From NCBI GenBank assembly GCA_020633235.1, contig JACKEA010000005.1, forward strand, positions 310,001-374,000: DNA of 64,000 bases, in the 5' to 3' direction. The DNA comes from Polyangiaceae bacterium (GTDB lineage Bacteria > Myxococcota_A > Polyangia > Polyangiales > Polyangiaceae). The notes below the pieces were generated by a model. That model did no database searches. It worked only from the letters and a program-made list of their open reading frames with translations, and was not told the DNA's origin. This document shows, in pieces, positions 35,241 to 47,269 of this stretch. Position numbers and translations under genes: made by a program. The stretch's first letter is position 1. Every line of letters starts with the position of its first letter.

Positions 35241-36755
35241 ATGACGAACGCACGTTGGACTCGTGTATGGGGACCCACCTTCATGGCGGCTCTCGCTGCG
35301 GGCTGCGCCGGCAGCGCGGAAGAGCCGGTGGCCCATCAGAAACAGGCCCTGAGCAGTGGGCTCGTAATCGCAGAGGTCTACGGCGGCGGCAGCAATAGCG
35401 GGGCCACCTACGATCACGACTTCATTGTGTTGTTCAACCGCGGAAACACCGCCCAGTCCCTGAACGGCCTGTCGCTGCAGTACGCGAGCAACACCGGCAA
35501 CTTCGGCAGCAACGATTTCGCGCTGCCGGACGTGAGCGTGCCCGCCGGAAGCTACTTCCTGGTGCAGCTGTCCGGCGGGAGCACGGGGAGCCCGCTGCCC
35601 ACCCCGGACGCTACGGGTGGCATCAACATGTCCGGCAGCAACGGCAAGGTGGCCCTCGTGCCCACGGCCAGCGTTCTCAGCGGCTGCGGCAGCAGCTCAT
35701 CGCTCTGCGATCTCTCGAACGTGATCGACTTCGTCGGCTACGGCAACGCGACCCAAGCGGAGACGGCCGCAACCGGCGCACTGTCGGCGACGACGTCGGC
35801 TCAGCGCAAGGATGGCGGCTGCGTCGAGACGGACGACAACTCCGCGGACTTCGTCGTCGCGTTGCCAGCTCCGAAGAACAGCGCGTCGGCTACCAAGAGC
35901 TGTGCGGCCATCACGCCGGACAGCGGGGCAGACTCGGGAGACGCAGCCGTCTCTCTCGATGGCGGGGCTACGGACGGCGGCGGCTTCGACGCTGGCGGCT
36001 TCGACGCTGGCGGCTTCGACGCTGGCGGCTTCGACGCTGGCGGCTTCGACGCTGGCGGCTTCGACGCTGGCGGCTTCGACGCTGGCGGCTTCGACGCTGG
36101 CGGCTTCGACGCTGGCGGCTTCGACGCTGGCGGCTTCGACGCTGGCGGCTTCGACGCTGGCGGCTTCGACGCTGGCGGCTTCGACGCGGGCGGCTTCGAC
36201 GCTGGTTCGGCCGGCGCGAGCAGCAGGGGGGCTGCGGGTGCGGCCGGCGCCGCGGGCAGCGGTGGCGTCGCGGGAGCCGCGGGCAGCGGTGGCGTCGCGG
36301 GAGCCGCGGGCAGCGGTGGCGTCGCGGGAGCCGCGGGCAGCGGTGGCGTCGCGGGAGCCGCGGGCAGCGGTGGCGTCGCGGGAGCCGCGGGCAGCGGTGG
36401 CGTCGCGGGAGCCGGCGGCACGGGCGCGACCGGCGGCACGGGCGCAACTGGCGGCACGGGCGCAACTGGCGGCACGGGCGCAACTGGCGGCACAGGCGCG
36501 ACCGGCGGCACAGGCGCGACCGGCGGCACGGGCGCAACTGGCGGCACGGGCGCAACTGGCGGCACGGGCGCAACTGGCGGCACGGGCGGCATCATCACCG
36601 ATGGCGGCACTGCCGACGGTGGCGTCAAGTCGCTCACCGTGGACGACGATGGCGGCTGCGGCTGCCGCACGGCCCCTGCGCGAAGCCCGAGCTACGGAGC
36701 CCTCGCGTTGGCCGGCCTCGCGCTGGTGCTCGGTCGACGCCGTCGCCGACGCTAG
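35241..36755 (+). CDS. Lamin-tail-domain surface protein with long tandem repeats and MYXO-CTERM-like tail
   Basis: 504 residues: signal peptide (AALAAGC), a lamin-tail domain (LVIAEVYGGGSNSGATYDHDFIVLFNRGN...LSLQYASNTGNFG...VPAGSYFLVQ, about residues 35-190), then about 200 residues of three repeat types (GGFDA x15, GSGGVAGAA, GGTGAT), and CGCRTAPARSPSYGALALAGLALVLGRRRRRR, a MYXO-CTERM-like anchor. The repeats form a stalk that may hold the domain off the surface. Start at 35241 has a good ribosome site. Lamin-tail domains also occur in extracellular nucleases. Confidence 0.8.
   Translation: MTNARWTRVWGPTFMAALAAGCAGSAEEPVAHQKQALSSGLVIAEVYGGGSNSGATYDHDFIVLFNRGNTAQSLNGLSLQYASNTGNFGSNDFALPDVSVPAGSYFLVQLSGGSTGSPLPTPDATGGINMSGSNGKVALVPTASVLSGCGSSSSLCDLSNVIDFVGYGNATQAETAATGALSATTSAQRKDGGCVETDDNSADFVVALPAPKNSASATKSCAAITPDSGADSGDAAVSLDGGATDGGGFDAGGFDAGGFDAGGFDAGGFDAGGFDAGGFDAGGFDAGGFDAGGFDAGGFDAGGFDAGGFDAGGFDAGGFDAGSAGASSRGAAGAAGAAGSGGVAGAAGSGGVAGAAGSGGVAGAAGSGGVAGAAGSGGVAGAAGSGGVAGAGGTGATGGTGATGGTGATGGTGATGGTGATGGTGATGGTGATGGTGATGGTGATGGTGGIITDGGTADGGVKSLTVDDDGGCGCRTAPARSPSYGALALAGLALVLGRRRRRR
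35979..36203 (+). repeat. 15-bp tandem repeat, 15 units
   Basis: GGCGGCTTCGACGCT in an unbroken array encoding GGFDA. Units are identical except one (GCG for GCT near 36188), which suggests recent expansion. Confidence 0.95.
36247..36411 (+). repeat. 27-bp tandem repeat, about 6 units
   Basis: Near-identical units encoding GAAGSGGVA, immediately after the 15-bp array. Confidence 0.9.
36417..36590 (+). repeat. 18-bp tandem repeat, about 9 units
   Basis: Units encoding GGTGAT with ACC/ACT and ACA/ACG synonymous variation. Confidence 0.9.
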
Positions 36756-36892
36756 CGGCGGCGCGGCCATGCGAAGAAGAGTCGCAGGCACGCTGCCCAT
36801 CGTTCGCCTGAGTCGCGAGACGCCTCGCGTCACGGCTCGATGAAAACGCGCGGGCTGACCTTGGCGTCATCCCGCTACGTCCTTCTCGTCTT

Positions 36893-37346
36893 TCATGACG
36901 GCCAGGGCAGTTTCGAGTGCAGGAAGCGCCATGCGTCCTTCTCGCGATTTGTGGCGCGCTTGCTTACGACGATGCGTTCGGGCGGAAGCACCTTCAGGAG
37001 TACGCCGTCGACGTCAACTTCGGCGGCGGCTCCCAGTTCGGCGCTGAAGTCCCGCAGGCCGTGACAGTGGGTGACGACGTCGAATCTGTCCTCCAGCTCG
37101 TCGCCGCCAATGCTTGGAGGCATCATTCCGAAGTTGCCGGAGATCGAGATGCCTCCCGCCGAACGCACGGCCTGTCCGATGCGCGGGTCGTCCGTGCGTT
37201 CGAACCAAAGATGGATGTCTTCGGTCATCCCTCAGGCGCCTTGCACCAGCGCCGCGCTCATCTCGACGACCAGATACGCGCACACCGAGTCGATTGAGCT
37301 CTTCCAGCAGCTTGCGTTCAGCGGCGGTGAGCGCCAGCTCGGCCAT
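36893..37346 (-). pseudogene. Decayed nucleotidyltransferase-like gene (MNT/DUF6036-like)
   Basis: Reads MAELALTAAERKLLEELNRLGVR from 37346, then the frame breaks near 37276-37282 and the next frame gives YLVVEMSAALVQGA, a TGA at 37232-37234, and GMTEDIHLWFERTDDPRIGQAVRSAGG...ERIVVSKRATNREKDAWRFL. Joined, this matches the plan of nucleotidyltransferases of toxin-antitoxin type (YLVVGG..A..QGAR..TEDIDLW ... SKRATGRxKD). At least one frameshift, one nonsense codon, and loss of the second catalytic Asp (DIH instead of DID). The 111-residue 3' part alone (36893-37228) could still be translated. Confidence 0.6.
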
Positions 37347-37476
37347 GGACGAGACCTCTGCGCAGCCGCTCTGCGGGAGTGCGCTTCAGATTCATCAGTG
37401 TGTGAAACACGTCGCTGACGTCGAGCTCTGCGGGCCGCGCGGCGATCGCGTGTGCGCGTCGCGCGTTCTTCGGGGC
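37318..37476 (-). pseudogene. Remnant of a small partner gene upstream of the nucleotidyltransferase
   Basis: An open frame without a start encodes IAARPAELDVSDVFHTLMNLKRTPAERLRRGLVHG in pieces; the ELDVSDVFHTLMNLKRTPAERLRR part looks protein-like. Another frame just upstream gives LSPEERATRTR, suggesting a frameshift. Probably the first gene of the decayed pair. Nothing recognised from 36756 to 36892 or from 37510 to 37646. Confidence 0.35.
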
Positions 37477-37646
37477 TCAGTTGCTCCGGCTCGAAGGCGG
37501 GTCACGTCATGAGGATACCCCAGCGAGACAGCCGGCCCACCGCGGTTGCGGCGGACCTCGAATCGAGCGGCGCGATATCGCTCAGCTCCGGCACGAAGCC
37601 CGAGCTGCGGAGCCATCGCTCCGTTTTTTGGCGCGTGCTTGCCGGC

Positions 37647-41294
<3,648 letters not shown>

Positions 41295-41572
41295 CGAAAA
41301 CGTCCCTTTTGGCCCGCCCCCAGCCTATAGCAGCTGGTGGACTCGGCGCTCTCACGATGACCCCGGAGGGGCACTGTTGTTTTCGGTCTTGGCCCTCGTC
41401 GGGCGCCAGACATCTAGCGTCACCGCACGTGATGTATGGTCACGCGAGGCACTGCACACTTCTACAGTGCGCGTGCGAGCGAGACAAGCACGAAAAGAAG
41501 GAGCGAGTAAGCCGTGAATATGGCTTGTGGTTTTGTCTTGCCGCCGCGAGCCCCGGCCCGCTCCGGGCATCG

Positions 41573-41596
41573 CGACGAACCAACATCCCTCGGCAG
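41573..41596 (-). repeat. Dispersed repeat copy G (divergent)
   Basis: 19 of 24 bases match copy D (52541 region), including ATCGCG and GACCAACAT-like ACCAACAT. It lies in the smc-fmdB spacer. The remainder of 41295-41642 holds the smc leader and a TTGACA at 41600-41605 with only a weak -10. Confidence 0.35.
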
Positions 41597-41642
41597 CAGT
41601 TGACAGAGCCTGAAGCCGAGCGCAATTAGCAAAGCACAGAAA

Positions 41643-41951
41643 ATGACCTACGAGTACGTGTGCACGGCCTGCCAGCATCAATGGGAAGCGGAACAGTCGA
41701 TCAGCGCCGACCCGCTCACCGAATGTCCCCAATGCAAGCAGAGCACCGCGAAGCGTCAGATTTCCGGTGGCCAGGGCTTCATTCTCAAGGGTGGCGGCTG
41801 GTACGCCGACGGCTACGGGTCCAAGAAGTCGGGGTCTGGAGAGACGAAGTCCACGACCGCCACTGCTCCCGCGAAGACGGAAAAGACCGAGCCCGCCAAG
41901 CCCGACAAGCCGAAGACCGAGGCCAAGAAGGACGGCACCCAAGCCGCCTGA
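41643..41951 (+). CDS. FmdB-family zinc ribbon protein
   Basis: 102 residues. MTYEYVCTACQHQWEAEQSI and ECPQCKQSTAKRQISGGQGFILKGGGWYADGY match the FmdB/CxxC_CxxC_SSSS regulatory zinc ribbon (two CxxC pairs bind zinc). The C-terminal 45 residues are a Lys/Thr/Ala/Pro-rich disordered tail. Regulatory or RNA-related role in the family, not defined. Confidence 0.85.
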   Translation: MTYEYVCTACQHQWEAEQSISADPLTECPQCKQSTAKRQISGGQGFILKGGGWYADGYGSKKSGSGETKSTTATAPAKTEKTEPAKPDKPKTEAKKDGTQAA

Positions 41952-41993
41952 AGACTTCGACCGCGTCGGCCCCGCCGGTGGGCGAAGACCTGC

Positions 41994-41999
41994 TAAAAT
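41994..41999 (+). promoter_or_regulatory. -10 box of predicted leaderless promoter of the pheA operon
   Basis: TAAAAT, 6 nt, then the GTG at 42006. The ATG at 42012 is the alternative start. Confidence 0.55.
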
Positions 42000-42005
42000 G
42001 TGTAG

Positions 42006-43085
42006 GTGAAGATGGCCGACAAGAAACGACAGCTCGAGGAGCTTCGGAAGAAGCTGAGCGAAATCGACCGCGCGCTCTTGGAGCGCTTGGAGGAGCGGGC
42101 ACGCGCATCGCGTGACATCCGCGCGCTCTTGGAAGGAGAAGCACCGGCGCTCGACCGCAGCGAGGCGGAAGGCCTGGATGCGCTCGCCACGGCGAGCGGA
42201 GGGGTGCTGCCGGAAGAGAGCCTGCGAGCGATCTTCAGCGAGATCTTCGCGGTGGGGCGCGCGCTGGAGCAACCCGTACGGGTCGCGTACCTCGGTCCCG
42301 AGGGTGGCTTCTGCCACGCCGTGGCGCAGGCGCAGTTCGGCGTGGGCACCAGCTTCCTCGAGTGCGCCACGGTGGTCGAGGCGCTGGACGAAGTGGAGCG
42401 CGGCCGCGCGGTCTACGCCGTGTTCCCCTTCGAGTCGTCGGTGGAGGGGCTCGTGCAGCCGTCCATCAACGCGCTGGAGCAGACGGACTTGGTGCTGGTC
42501 GCGGAGCGAGCCATGCCGGCGACCTACAGCTTGATGAGCCGCACGGAGAACATCGCGGACATCGACAAGATCTTCGCGACGGCGGCGGCGCACGCCGCGT
42601 GCGAACGCTTCTTGGAGCGCGAGCTCGCGAAGGTGAGCGTCATCGACGTGCGCTCTCCCGTGGTGGCGGCGGAGATGTGCGCGGACGACCACGGCGGCGC
42701 GGCCCTGGTTCCGGAGCCCGCAGGGCGGGCCCAGGGGCTCGGAGTGGTGCGCGCGAACATCGGGGACACGGCGGACATGCGTTTCCGCTACGGCGTGGCC
42801 GGCGCGCGCCCGGCGAGTCGCTCGGGAAACGACACCACCTGCTTGCTGTTCAGCGTGGACGACGCGCCGGGCGCTCTGTACGACGTGCTCCGGCACTTCG
42901 CAGAACGCGGCATCAACTTGAAGAAGCTGCAATCGCGCCCCGTCAGCGGGCAGGGTTGGGACTACGTGTTCTTCGCGGAGGTCACCGGTCACGTGACGGA
43001 TCGCGCGGTGGTCACGGCGCTGGAAGCGATCAAGCGCAGCACCAAGTACTTGCGCGTGCTGGGCTCCTTCGCCACGGCGGAGTAG
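42006..43085 (+). CDS. pheA: Chorismate mutase/prephenate dehydratase-like P-protein with altered catalytic residues
   Basis: 359 residues: AroQ-like chorismate mutase helices (about 8-85), prephenate dehydratase lobes (about 95-275), ACT domain (about 285-355; GALYDVLRHFAERGINLKKLQSRP). The layout is that of P-protein, which turns chorismate into phenylpyruvate. Against E. coli PheA, PIEN reads PFES (Ser144 for the essential Asn), TRF reads MRF (Met258 for the essential Thr), the HPQ segment is lost, and the Lys39-equivalent of the mutase is absent. The ACT motifs (GALY, SRP) are kept. It may be an unusual enzyme or a regulatory pseudoenzyme. First gene before hisC. Confidence 0.8.
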   Translation: MKMADKKRQLEELRKKLSEIDRALLERLEERARASRDIRALLEGEAPALDRSEAEGLDALATASGGVLPEESLRAIFSEIFAVGRALEQPVRVAYLGPEGGFCHAVAQAQFGVGTSFLECATVVEALDEVERGRAVYAVFPFESSVEGLVQPSINALEQTDLVLVAERAMPATYSLMSRTENIADIDKIFATAAAHAACERFLERELAKVSVIDVRSPVVAAEMCADDHGGAALVPEPAGRAQGLGVVRANIGDTADMRFRYGVAGARPASRSGNDTTCLLFSVDDAPGALYDVLRHFAERGINLKKLQSRPVSGQGWDYVFFAEVTGHVTDRAVVTALEAIKRSTKYLRVLGSFATAE

Positions 43086-43109
43086 CTGGAAACCGCCGCC
43101 GAAGGCGGC

Positions 43110-43115
43110 TACGCT
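43110..43115 (+). promoter_or_regulatory. -10 box before hisC
   Basis: TACGCT, 9 nt, then the ATG at 43125; a possible internal leaderless promoter. Confidence 0.4.
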
Positions 43116-43124
43116 CGCGGCGCA

Positions 43125-44204
43125 ATGAGGCCGCTCGTCACACCGTCCATCGAGTCGCTGGTGCCTTACGAAGCGGGCAAGCCCGTGGAGGAGGTGGCGC
43201 GCGAGCTCGGTGTCGAGAACGCCGTCAAGCTCGCCTCCAACGAGAACCCCTTGGGGCCGAGCCCGCGCGCCGTGGAGGCCGTGCGCCGCGCGGTGACGGA
43301 GGCGCATCGCTATCCGGACGCCGCCGCGTATCGCCTGCGAGAGCGCATCGCCCAAGAGCACGACGTGAGCATGGCGGAGGTGATCCAGGGCAATGGATCC
43401 AATGAGCTCATCGAGCTTCTGATCCGCACCTTCTCCACTGCGGCGGATCACGTGGTGTTCGCCGAGAACTCCTTCGTGGTGTACCGGCTGGCGACTCTCG
43501 CTCACGGCGTGCCGTTCACGGCGGTGCCGCTCCGGGATTGGACCCACGACCTCACGGCGATGGCGGCCGCGGTGACGCCAAAGACACGGCTGATGTTCAT
43601 CGCCAACCCGAACAATCCCACCGGCACCTACGTGGATCGGAAGAGTCTCGAGCGTCTGCTCCAAGACGTGCCCCAGGAAGTGATCGTGGTGATGGACGAG
43701 GCGTACCTGCAGTACGTCTCCGCCGAGGACTACCCCGATAGCCTGGAGCTCCGCGGCCTGCGGGAGCGGTTGGTCAGCCTGCGCACGTTCTCCAAGATCT
43801 ACGGGCTGGCGGCGCTTCGTGTCGGCTACGCCATCGGCCCCACGGATCTGGTGGACTACATGAACCGGGTGCGGGCGCCCTTCAACGTGAACGCCCTGGG
43901 GCAAGCGGCGGCATTGGCGGCCTTGGACGACCGAGAGCACGTGGAAAGGAGCCGCGCCCAGAACGCGACGGAGCGCGCGCGTCTCCAGGAGGAGCTCGCG
44001 AAGCTGGACGTGGGCGTGGTGCCGAGCCAGGCGAACTTCGTGTTCGTGGACGCGCGCCGGCCCGGTCGAGAGCTGTACCAAGAGCTCCTGAAGAAGGGCG
44101 TGATCGTCCGCCCCTTGGGTCAGACCAGCTTCCTGCGCATCACGGTAGGGACGGCGGACGAAAACACTCGCGCGCTGGCGGCGCTGAAAGAGGTGCTCGC
44201 GTGA
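43125..44204 (+). CDS. hisC: HisC-family histidinol-phosphate/aromatic aminotransferase
   Basis: 359 residues, fold type I PLP enzyme: LASNENPLGPSP, ANPNNPTGTY, VMDEAYLQYV and the Schiff-base Lys in RTFSKIYGLAALRVGY. HisC proteins transaminate histidinol phosphate and, in many bacteria, phenylpyruvate or 4-hydroxyphenylpyruvate. Sitting between pheA and aroA and away from any his genes, an aromatic role is likely. The stop overlaps the next start (GTGA). Confidence 0.9.
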   Translation: MRPLVTPSIESLVPYEAGKPVEEVARELGVENAVKLASNENPLGPSPRAVEAVRRAVTEAHRYPDAAAYRLRERIAQEHDVSMAEVIQGNGSNELIELLIRTFSTAADHVVFAENSFVVYRLATLAHGVPFTAVPLRDWTHDLTAMAAAVTPKTRLMFIANPNNPTGTYVDRKSLERLLQDVPQEVIVVMDEAYLQYVSAEDYPDSLELRGLRERLVSLRTFSKIYGLAALRVGYAIGPTDLVDYMNRVRAPFNVNALGQAAALAALDDREHVERSRAQNATERARLQEELAKLDVGVVPSQANFVFVDARRPGRELYQELLKKGVIVRPLGQTSFLRITVGTADENTRALAALKEVLA

Positions 44205-45235
44205 AGCCATTGCACGCGCTGGTGATGCTGGGGTTGGCGCTCGCGGTGGCGGGCTGCCCCAAGAAGGACGACGTGATCGTCGAGGCCGCGGAGGGCAAGG
44301 CGCTCTCGGAGCAGCAGATCGACGCAGACCCGCTGGCGCTCTTGCCCGGCGGTGCCATCGGCATGCTCTCCGCGGACGCCAAGGCGCTGTTCGCGTCGCA
44401 GTTCGGCCAGAAGCTCGCGGCCATCGCCCAGGCGCCAATGCCCGCGAGCGCGGGTTTCGACGCCACCCGGGACCTCACGCACCTGTACGCGGGCTTCTAC
44501 TCCATGCAGGGCGCCGATTTCACGGTGGTGGCCACCGGAAGCTTCGACAAGGCCCGCATCGAGCAAGCCGCGGACGGCGTGACGCAGACGCCGCTGGGCG
44601 CGCCGTTGGTGAAGAGCAGCTACGCCAAGCACACGCTGTACACCTCCCGCAACGTGGGCTTTACCGTGCTCACGGCGCGCACCGCGCTGGTCGGCAACGA
44701 AACCGGCATTCGTCGAGCGCTGGATCGCATTCAAGAAGGCCGAGTGAAGCGTGCGGTGCCGGACTGGTTCTCGGAGATCATGGACACGCCGAACGCACCC
44801 ATGGTGATGGGCTTCGATCTCCGGGCGCATCCGCTGACGGACGCGACACGTCAGCAGTTCCCGTTCTTGCAAGGCCTGGAGACGGCCCGGATGGTCGGCA
44901 ATTTCGAGGCGCCGGGGCTGAACCTGGCCGGCACCCTCACGTACTCCGACGAAGCCAGTGCCACCCAGGGCGCGCAGAACCTCCGAGACTTCGCCAGCGG
45001 CGTGCAGTCTCTGGGTTGGCTGGCCTCGCTGTTCAACATTCCGCAGCCGATCAAGAAGCTGGAAGCGGAGGCCAAGGGCACGGACACGCAGTTCGTGGCC
45101 GGCCTCGATGGTGAGGGCGTCGCGCAGCTCTTGGACCAGGCGCTCCGCATCGTGGGCGTGCCGGTGCAGCCCAAGGTGATCCCCGCCACCGTGTCTCCCG
45201 GGGTGACCGGCGAGGCGGGCGTGCCGCAGAAGTAG
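44201..45235 (+). CDS. Hypothetical envelope lipoprotein 1 of the aro cluster
   Basis: 344 residues: lipobox AVAGC, then LALLPGGAIGMLSADAKALFASQFGQKL, DATRDLTHLYAGFYSMQGADFTVVATGSFDKARI and a long mixed domain without a recognised family. The order (substrate-like strand, DxxxDL motif, VVxxGxF strand, later VGxxxGIRRALD) recurs in the two proteins encoded at 47266 and 48198, suggesting distant paralogues. Translationally coupled to hisC; 4 bp before aroA. Confidence 0.65.
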   Translation: MKPLHALVMLGLALAVAGCPKKDDVIVEAAEGKALSEQQIDADPLALLPGGAIGMLSADAKALFASQFGQKLAAIAQAPMPASAGFDATRDLTHLYAGFYSMQGADFTVVATGSFDKARIEQAADGVTQTPLGAPLVKSSYAKHTLYTSRNVGFTVLTARTALVGNETGIRRALDRIQEGRVKRAVPDWFSEIMDTPNAPMVMGFDLRAHPLTDATRQQFPFLQGLETARMVGNFEAPGLNLAGTLTYSDEASATQGAQNLRDFASGVQSLGWLASLFNIPQPIKKLEAEAKGTDTQFVAGLDGEGVAQLLDQALRIVGVPVQPKVIPATVSPGVTGEAGVPQK

Positions 45236-45239
45236 CCTC

Positions 45240-46583
45240 ATGGCCCGCTTGAGAGTCCGCCCTGCGGCGCGGCCGCTCTCCGGGAGCGTGCCGGTGCCCA
45301 GTGACAAGAGCATCGGCCATCGTGCGCTGATCTTCGCCGCGCTTTCCGCCGGCGATTCGCTCATCCGCGGCTTCTCCTACGGCGAGGACAACGTGGCGAC
45401 GCTGTCGGCGTTTCGCGCCATGGGTGTGGCCGCGCGGGACGACGGCCAGGGAGTGCTGCACGTCCGCGGCGTGGGTCTCGCGGGGCTTCGTGCGCCCGCG
45501 GAGTCCCTCGACTGCGGCAACAGCGGCACCACCATGCGGCTGATGAGCGGGGTGCTCGCGGCGCAGCCGTTCGCGAGCCGGCTGCATGGCGACGCGTCCT
45601 TGTCGCGGCGTCCGATGGGGCGGGTCGTCCATCCGCTTCGGCAGCGGGGGGCCGTCATTTGGGGCGTGCCCAAGGGGGACGACGTGACGGCCCCCCTCGA
45701 GCTCGGACCCTTGCCGGAGGGCACGCGCCTTGCGCCCCTCGAGTACACGCTGCCGGTTCCGAGCGCCCAAGTGAAGAGCGCCCTGTTGCTCTCGGGCCTG
45801 TTCGCGTCGGGGCCCACGGTGGTGGTCGAGCCGCTCGTCACGCGAGATCACACCGAGCGCATGATGAACGCCCTGGGCATGCCGATCCAGACGCTGGGCC
45901 CGATGGTGAGCTTGCACCCGCCAGCGGATCCCATGGCCATCCGTCCCTTCGAGCTCGAGCTGCCGGGAGATCTGTCCGCAGCGGCGTTCCCGCTGGTGGC
46001 CGCTGCGGTGGTGGACGGTAGCTTGGTGACGACGCGGCGCACGGGCCTCAACCCGACGCGGGCTGGCATTCTGGACGTGCTCCGGGGCTTCGGCGTCGAG
46101 TTCGGAGCGGTGCCCCAGGGGGACGCCCTGGGAGAGCCCTTTGGCGAGGTGAGCGTGCGGGCGTCGGCGCTCTCTGCTGCCCACGTGGGCGGGGAGCTCG
46201 CCGCGCGATCGATCGACGAGATCCCCATCGCCGCCGTGCTCGCGGCCCGGGCCCGTGGCGTGAGCCAGTTCTCCGACGTGCGCGAGCTGCGAGTGAAGGA
46301 GAGCGACCGCATCGCCGCCATCGTGCGACTGCTGGGCGCCTTCGGCGTGGCAGCGGAGGAGCGGGAGGACGGCTTCGCGGTGGAAGGACGGCCGCAAGGA
46401 CCGCTCTCGGCGGCGGAGGTGAGCAGCGGTGGGGACCATCGCATCGCGATGGCTGCGGCCGTGCTCGCGCTGGTGGCCGATGGCGAGAGCCGCATCGACG
46501 ACGTGGACTGCATCGCGACCAGCTTCCCGCGCTTCGCCGGAACGCTGCGCGCGTTGGGGGCGGAAGTGGAGGTCGAGACATGA
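45240..46583 (+). CDS. aroA: 3-phosphoshikimate 1-carboxyvinyltransferase (EPSP synthase)
   Basis: 447 residues with all family motifs: PSDKSIGHRAL, DCGNSGTTMRLM, GDASLSRRPM, PSAQVKSALLL, TRDHTERM, PGDLSAAAFP, DEIPIAAVLA, LRVKESDRI and GGDHRIAMAA. Sixth step of the shikimate pathway. Overlaps cmk by 4 bp (ATGA). The aroA-cmk-rpsA order is conserved in many proteobacteria. Confidence 0.97.
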   Translation: MARLRVRPAARPLSGSVPVPSDKSIGHRALIFAALSAGDSLIRGFSYGEDNVATLSAFRAMGVAARDDGQGVLHVRGVGLAGLRAPAESLDCGNSGTTMRLMSGVLAAQPFASRLHGDASLSRRPMGRVVHPLRQRGAVIWGVPKGDDVTAPLELGPLPEGTRLAPLEYTLPVPSAQVKSALLLSGLFASGPTVVVEPLVTRDHTERMMNALGMPIQTLGPMVSLHPPADPMAIRPFELELPGDLSAAAFPLVAAAVVDGSLVTTRRTGLNPTRAGILDVLRGFGVEFGAVPQGDALGEPFGEVSVRASALSAAHVGGELAARSIDEIPIAAVLAARARGVSQFSDVRELRVKESDRIAAIVRLLGAFGVAAEEREDGFAVEGRPQGPLSAAEVSSGGDHRIAMAAAVLALVADGESRIDDVDCIATSFPRFAGTLRALGAEVEVET

Positions 46584-47269
46584 GCCGCAAGCGACCCGTG
46601 GTGGCCATCGACGGACCGGCCGGTGCCGGCAAGACGACCGTGACCCGGCGCGTGGCCGAGGCGCTGGGCTACACGCTGGTGGACACCGGCGCGCTGTATC
46701 GCACCGTAGCGCTGGCGGCGGAGCGAAAAGGCCTTTCTTGGAGCGACGAGTCGGCGGTGGCCACGCTCGCGGAAGGTCTGGCGGAGCAGGGCGCGGTGCG
46801 CTTCGAAGGCCAGCGCATTACCCTCTTCGGCGAGGACGTGAGCCAGCTGATCCGCACTCAGGAGATCGCCGAGGGGGCCAGCCAGGTGAGCGCGATTCCC
46901 GGGGTACGGGCGGCGCTTTTGGACATGCAGCGCGCGGCCGGGGCCGAGGGCGGCGTGGTGCTCGAGGGCCGAGACATCGGCACCGTCGTGTTCCCCGACG
47001 CGGAGGCGAAGTTCTTCCTGACCGCCAGCGTGGACGTGCGCGCCGAGCGTCGCTTCCAGGAGCTGCGCTCCCGTGGTGCGCCGGCAGAGCTGGATCGCGT
47101 CCGAGACGAAGTGGTGCAGCGGGACCATCGCGACACCATGCGCCCCGTCGCCCCGCTGACGCAGGCGGAGGACGCGACGCTGGTCGACAGCTCCGGCATG
47201 AGCATCGACGAAGTGGTCGCGCACATCGTGAACCACACGCGGGACGTGGCGCGAAAGCTGGGTTCGTGA
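46580..47269 (+). CDS. cmk: Cytidylate kinase
   Basis: 229 residues. P-loop GPAGAGKTTVTRRVAEAL, YTLVDTGALYRTVAL, VVLEGRDIGTVVFPDAEAKFFLTAS and RDHRDTMRPVAPL are the standard CMP/dCMP kinase signatures. Phosphorylates CMP and dCMP for nucleotide synthesis. Coupled by overlaps to aroA upstream and to the lipoprotein gene downstream (GTGA). Confidence 0.96.
   Translation: MSRKRPVVAIDGPAGAGKTTVTRRVAEALGYTLVDTGALYRTVALAAERKGLSWSDESAVATLAEGLAEQGAVRFEGQRITLFGEDVSQLIRTQEIAEGASQVSAIPGVRAALLDMQRAAGAEGGVVLEGRDIGTVVFPDAEAKFFLTASVDVRAERRFQELRSRGAPAELDRVRDEVVQRDHRDTMRPVAPLTQAEDATLVDSSGMSIDEVVAHIVNHTRDVARKLGS

Noticed and set aside
35979..36590. Possible CRISPR-like array
   Set aside because: Repeats are directly adjacent without spacers, in multiples of three, and encode a low-complexity stalk.
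41600..41632. TTGACA-based promoter for the FmdB gene
   Set aside because: No good -10 at 16-18 nt (CAATTA or AATTAG); TAGCAA is at 21 nt.
41352..44438. 1028-codon minus-strand frame across fmdB, pheA and hisC
   Set aside because: Covers three well-supported genes on the other strand; composition typical of an antisense shadow in high-GC DNA.
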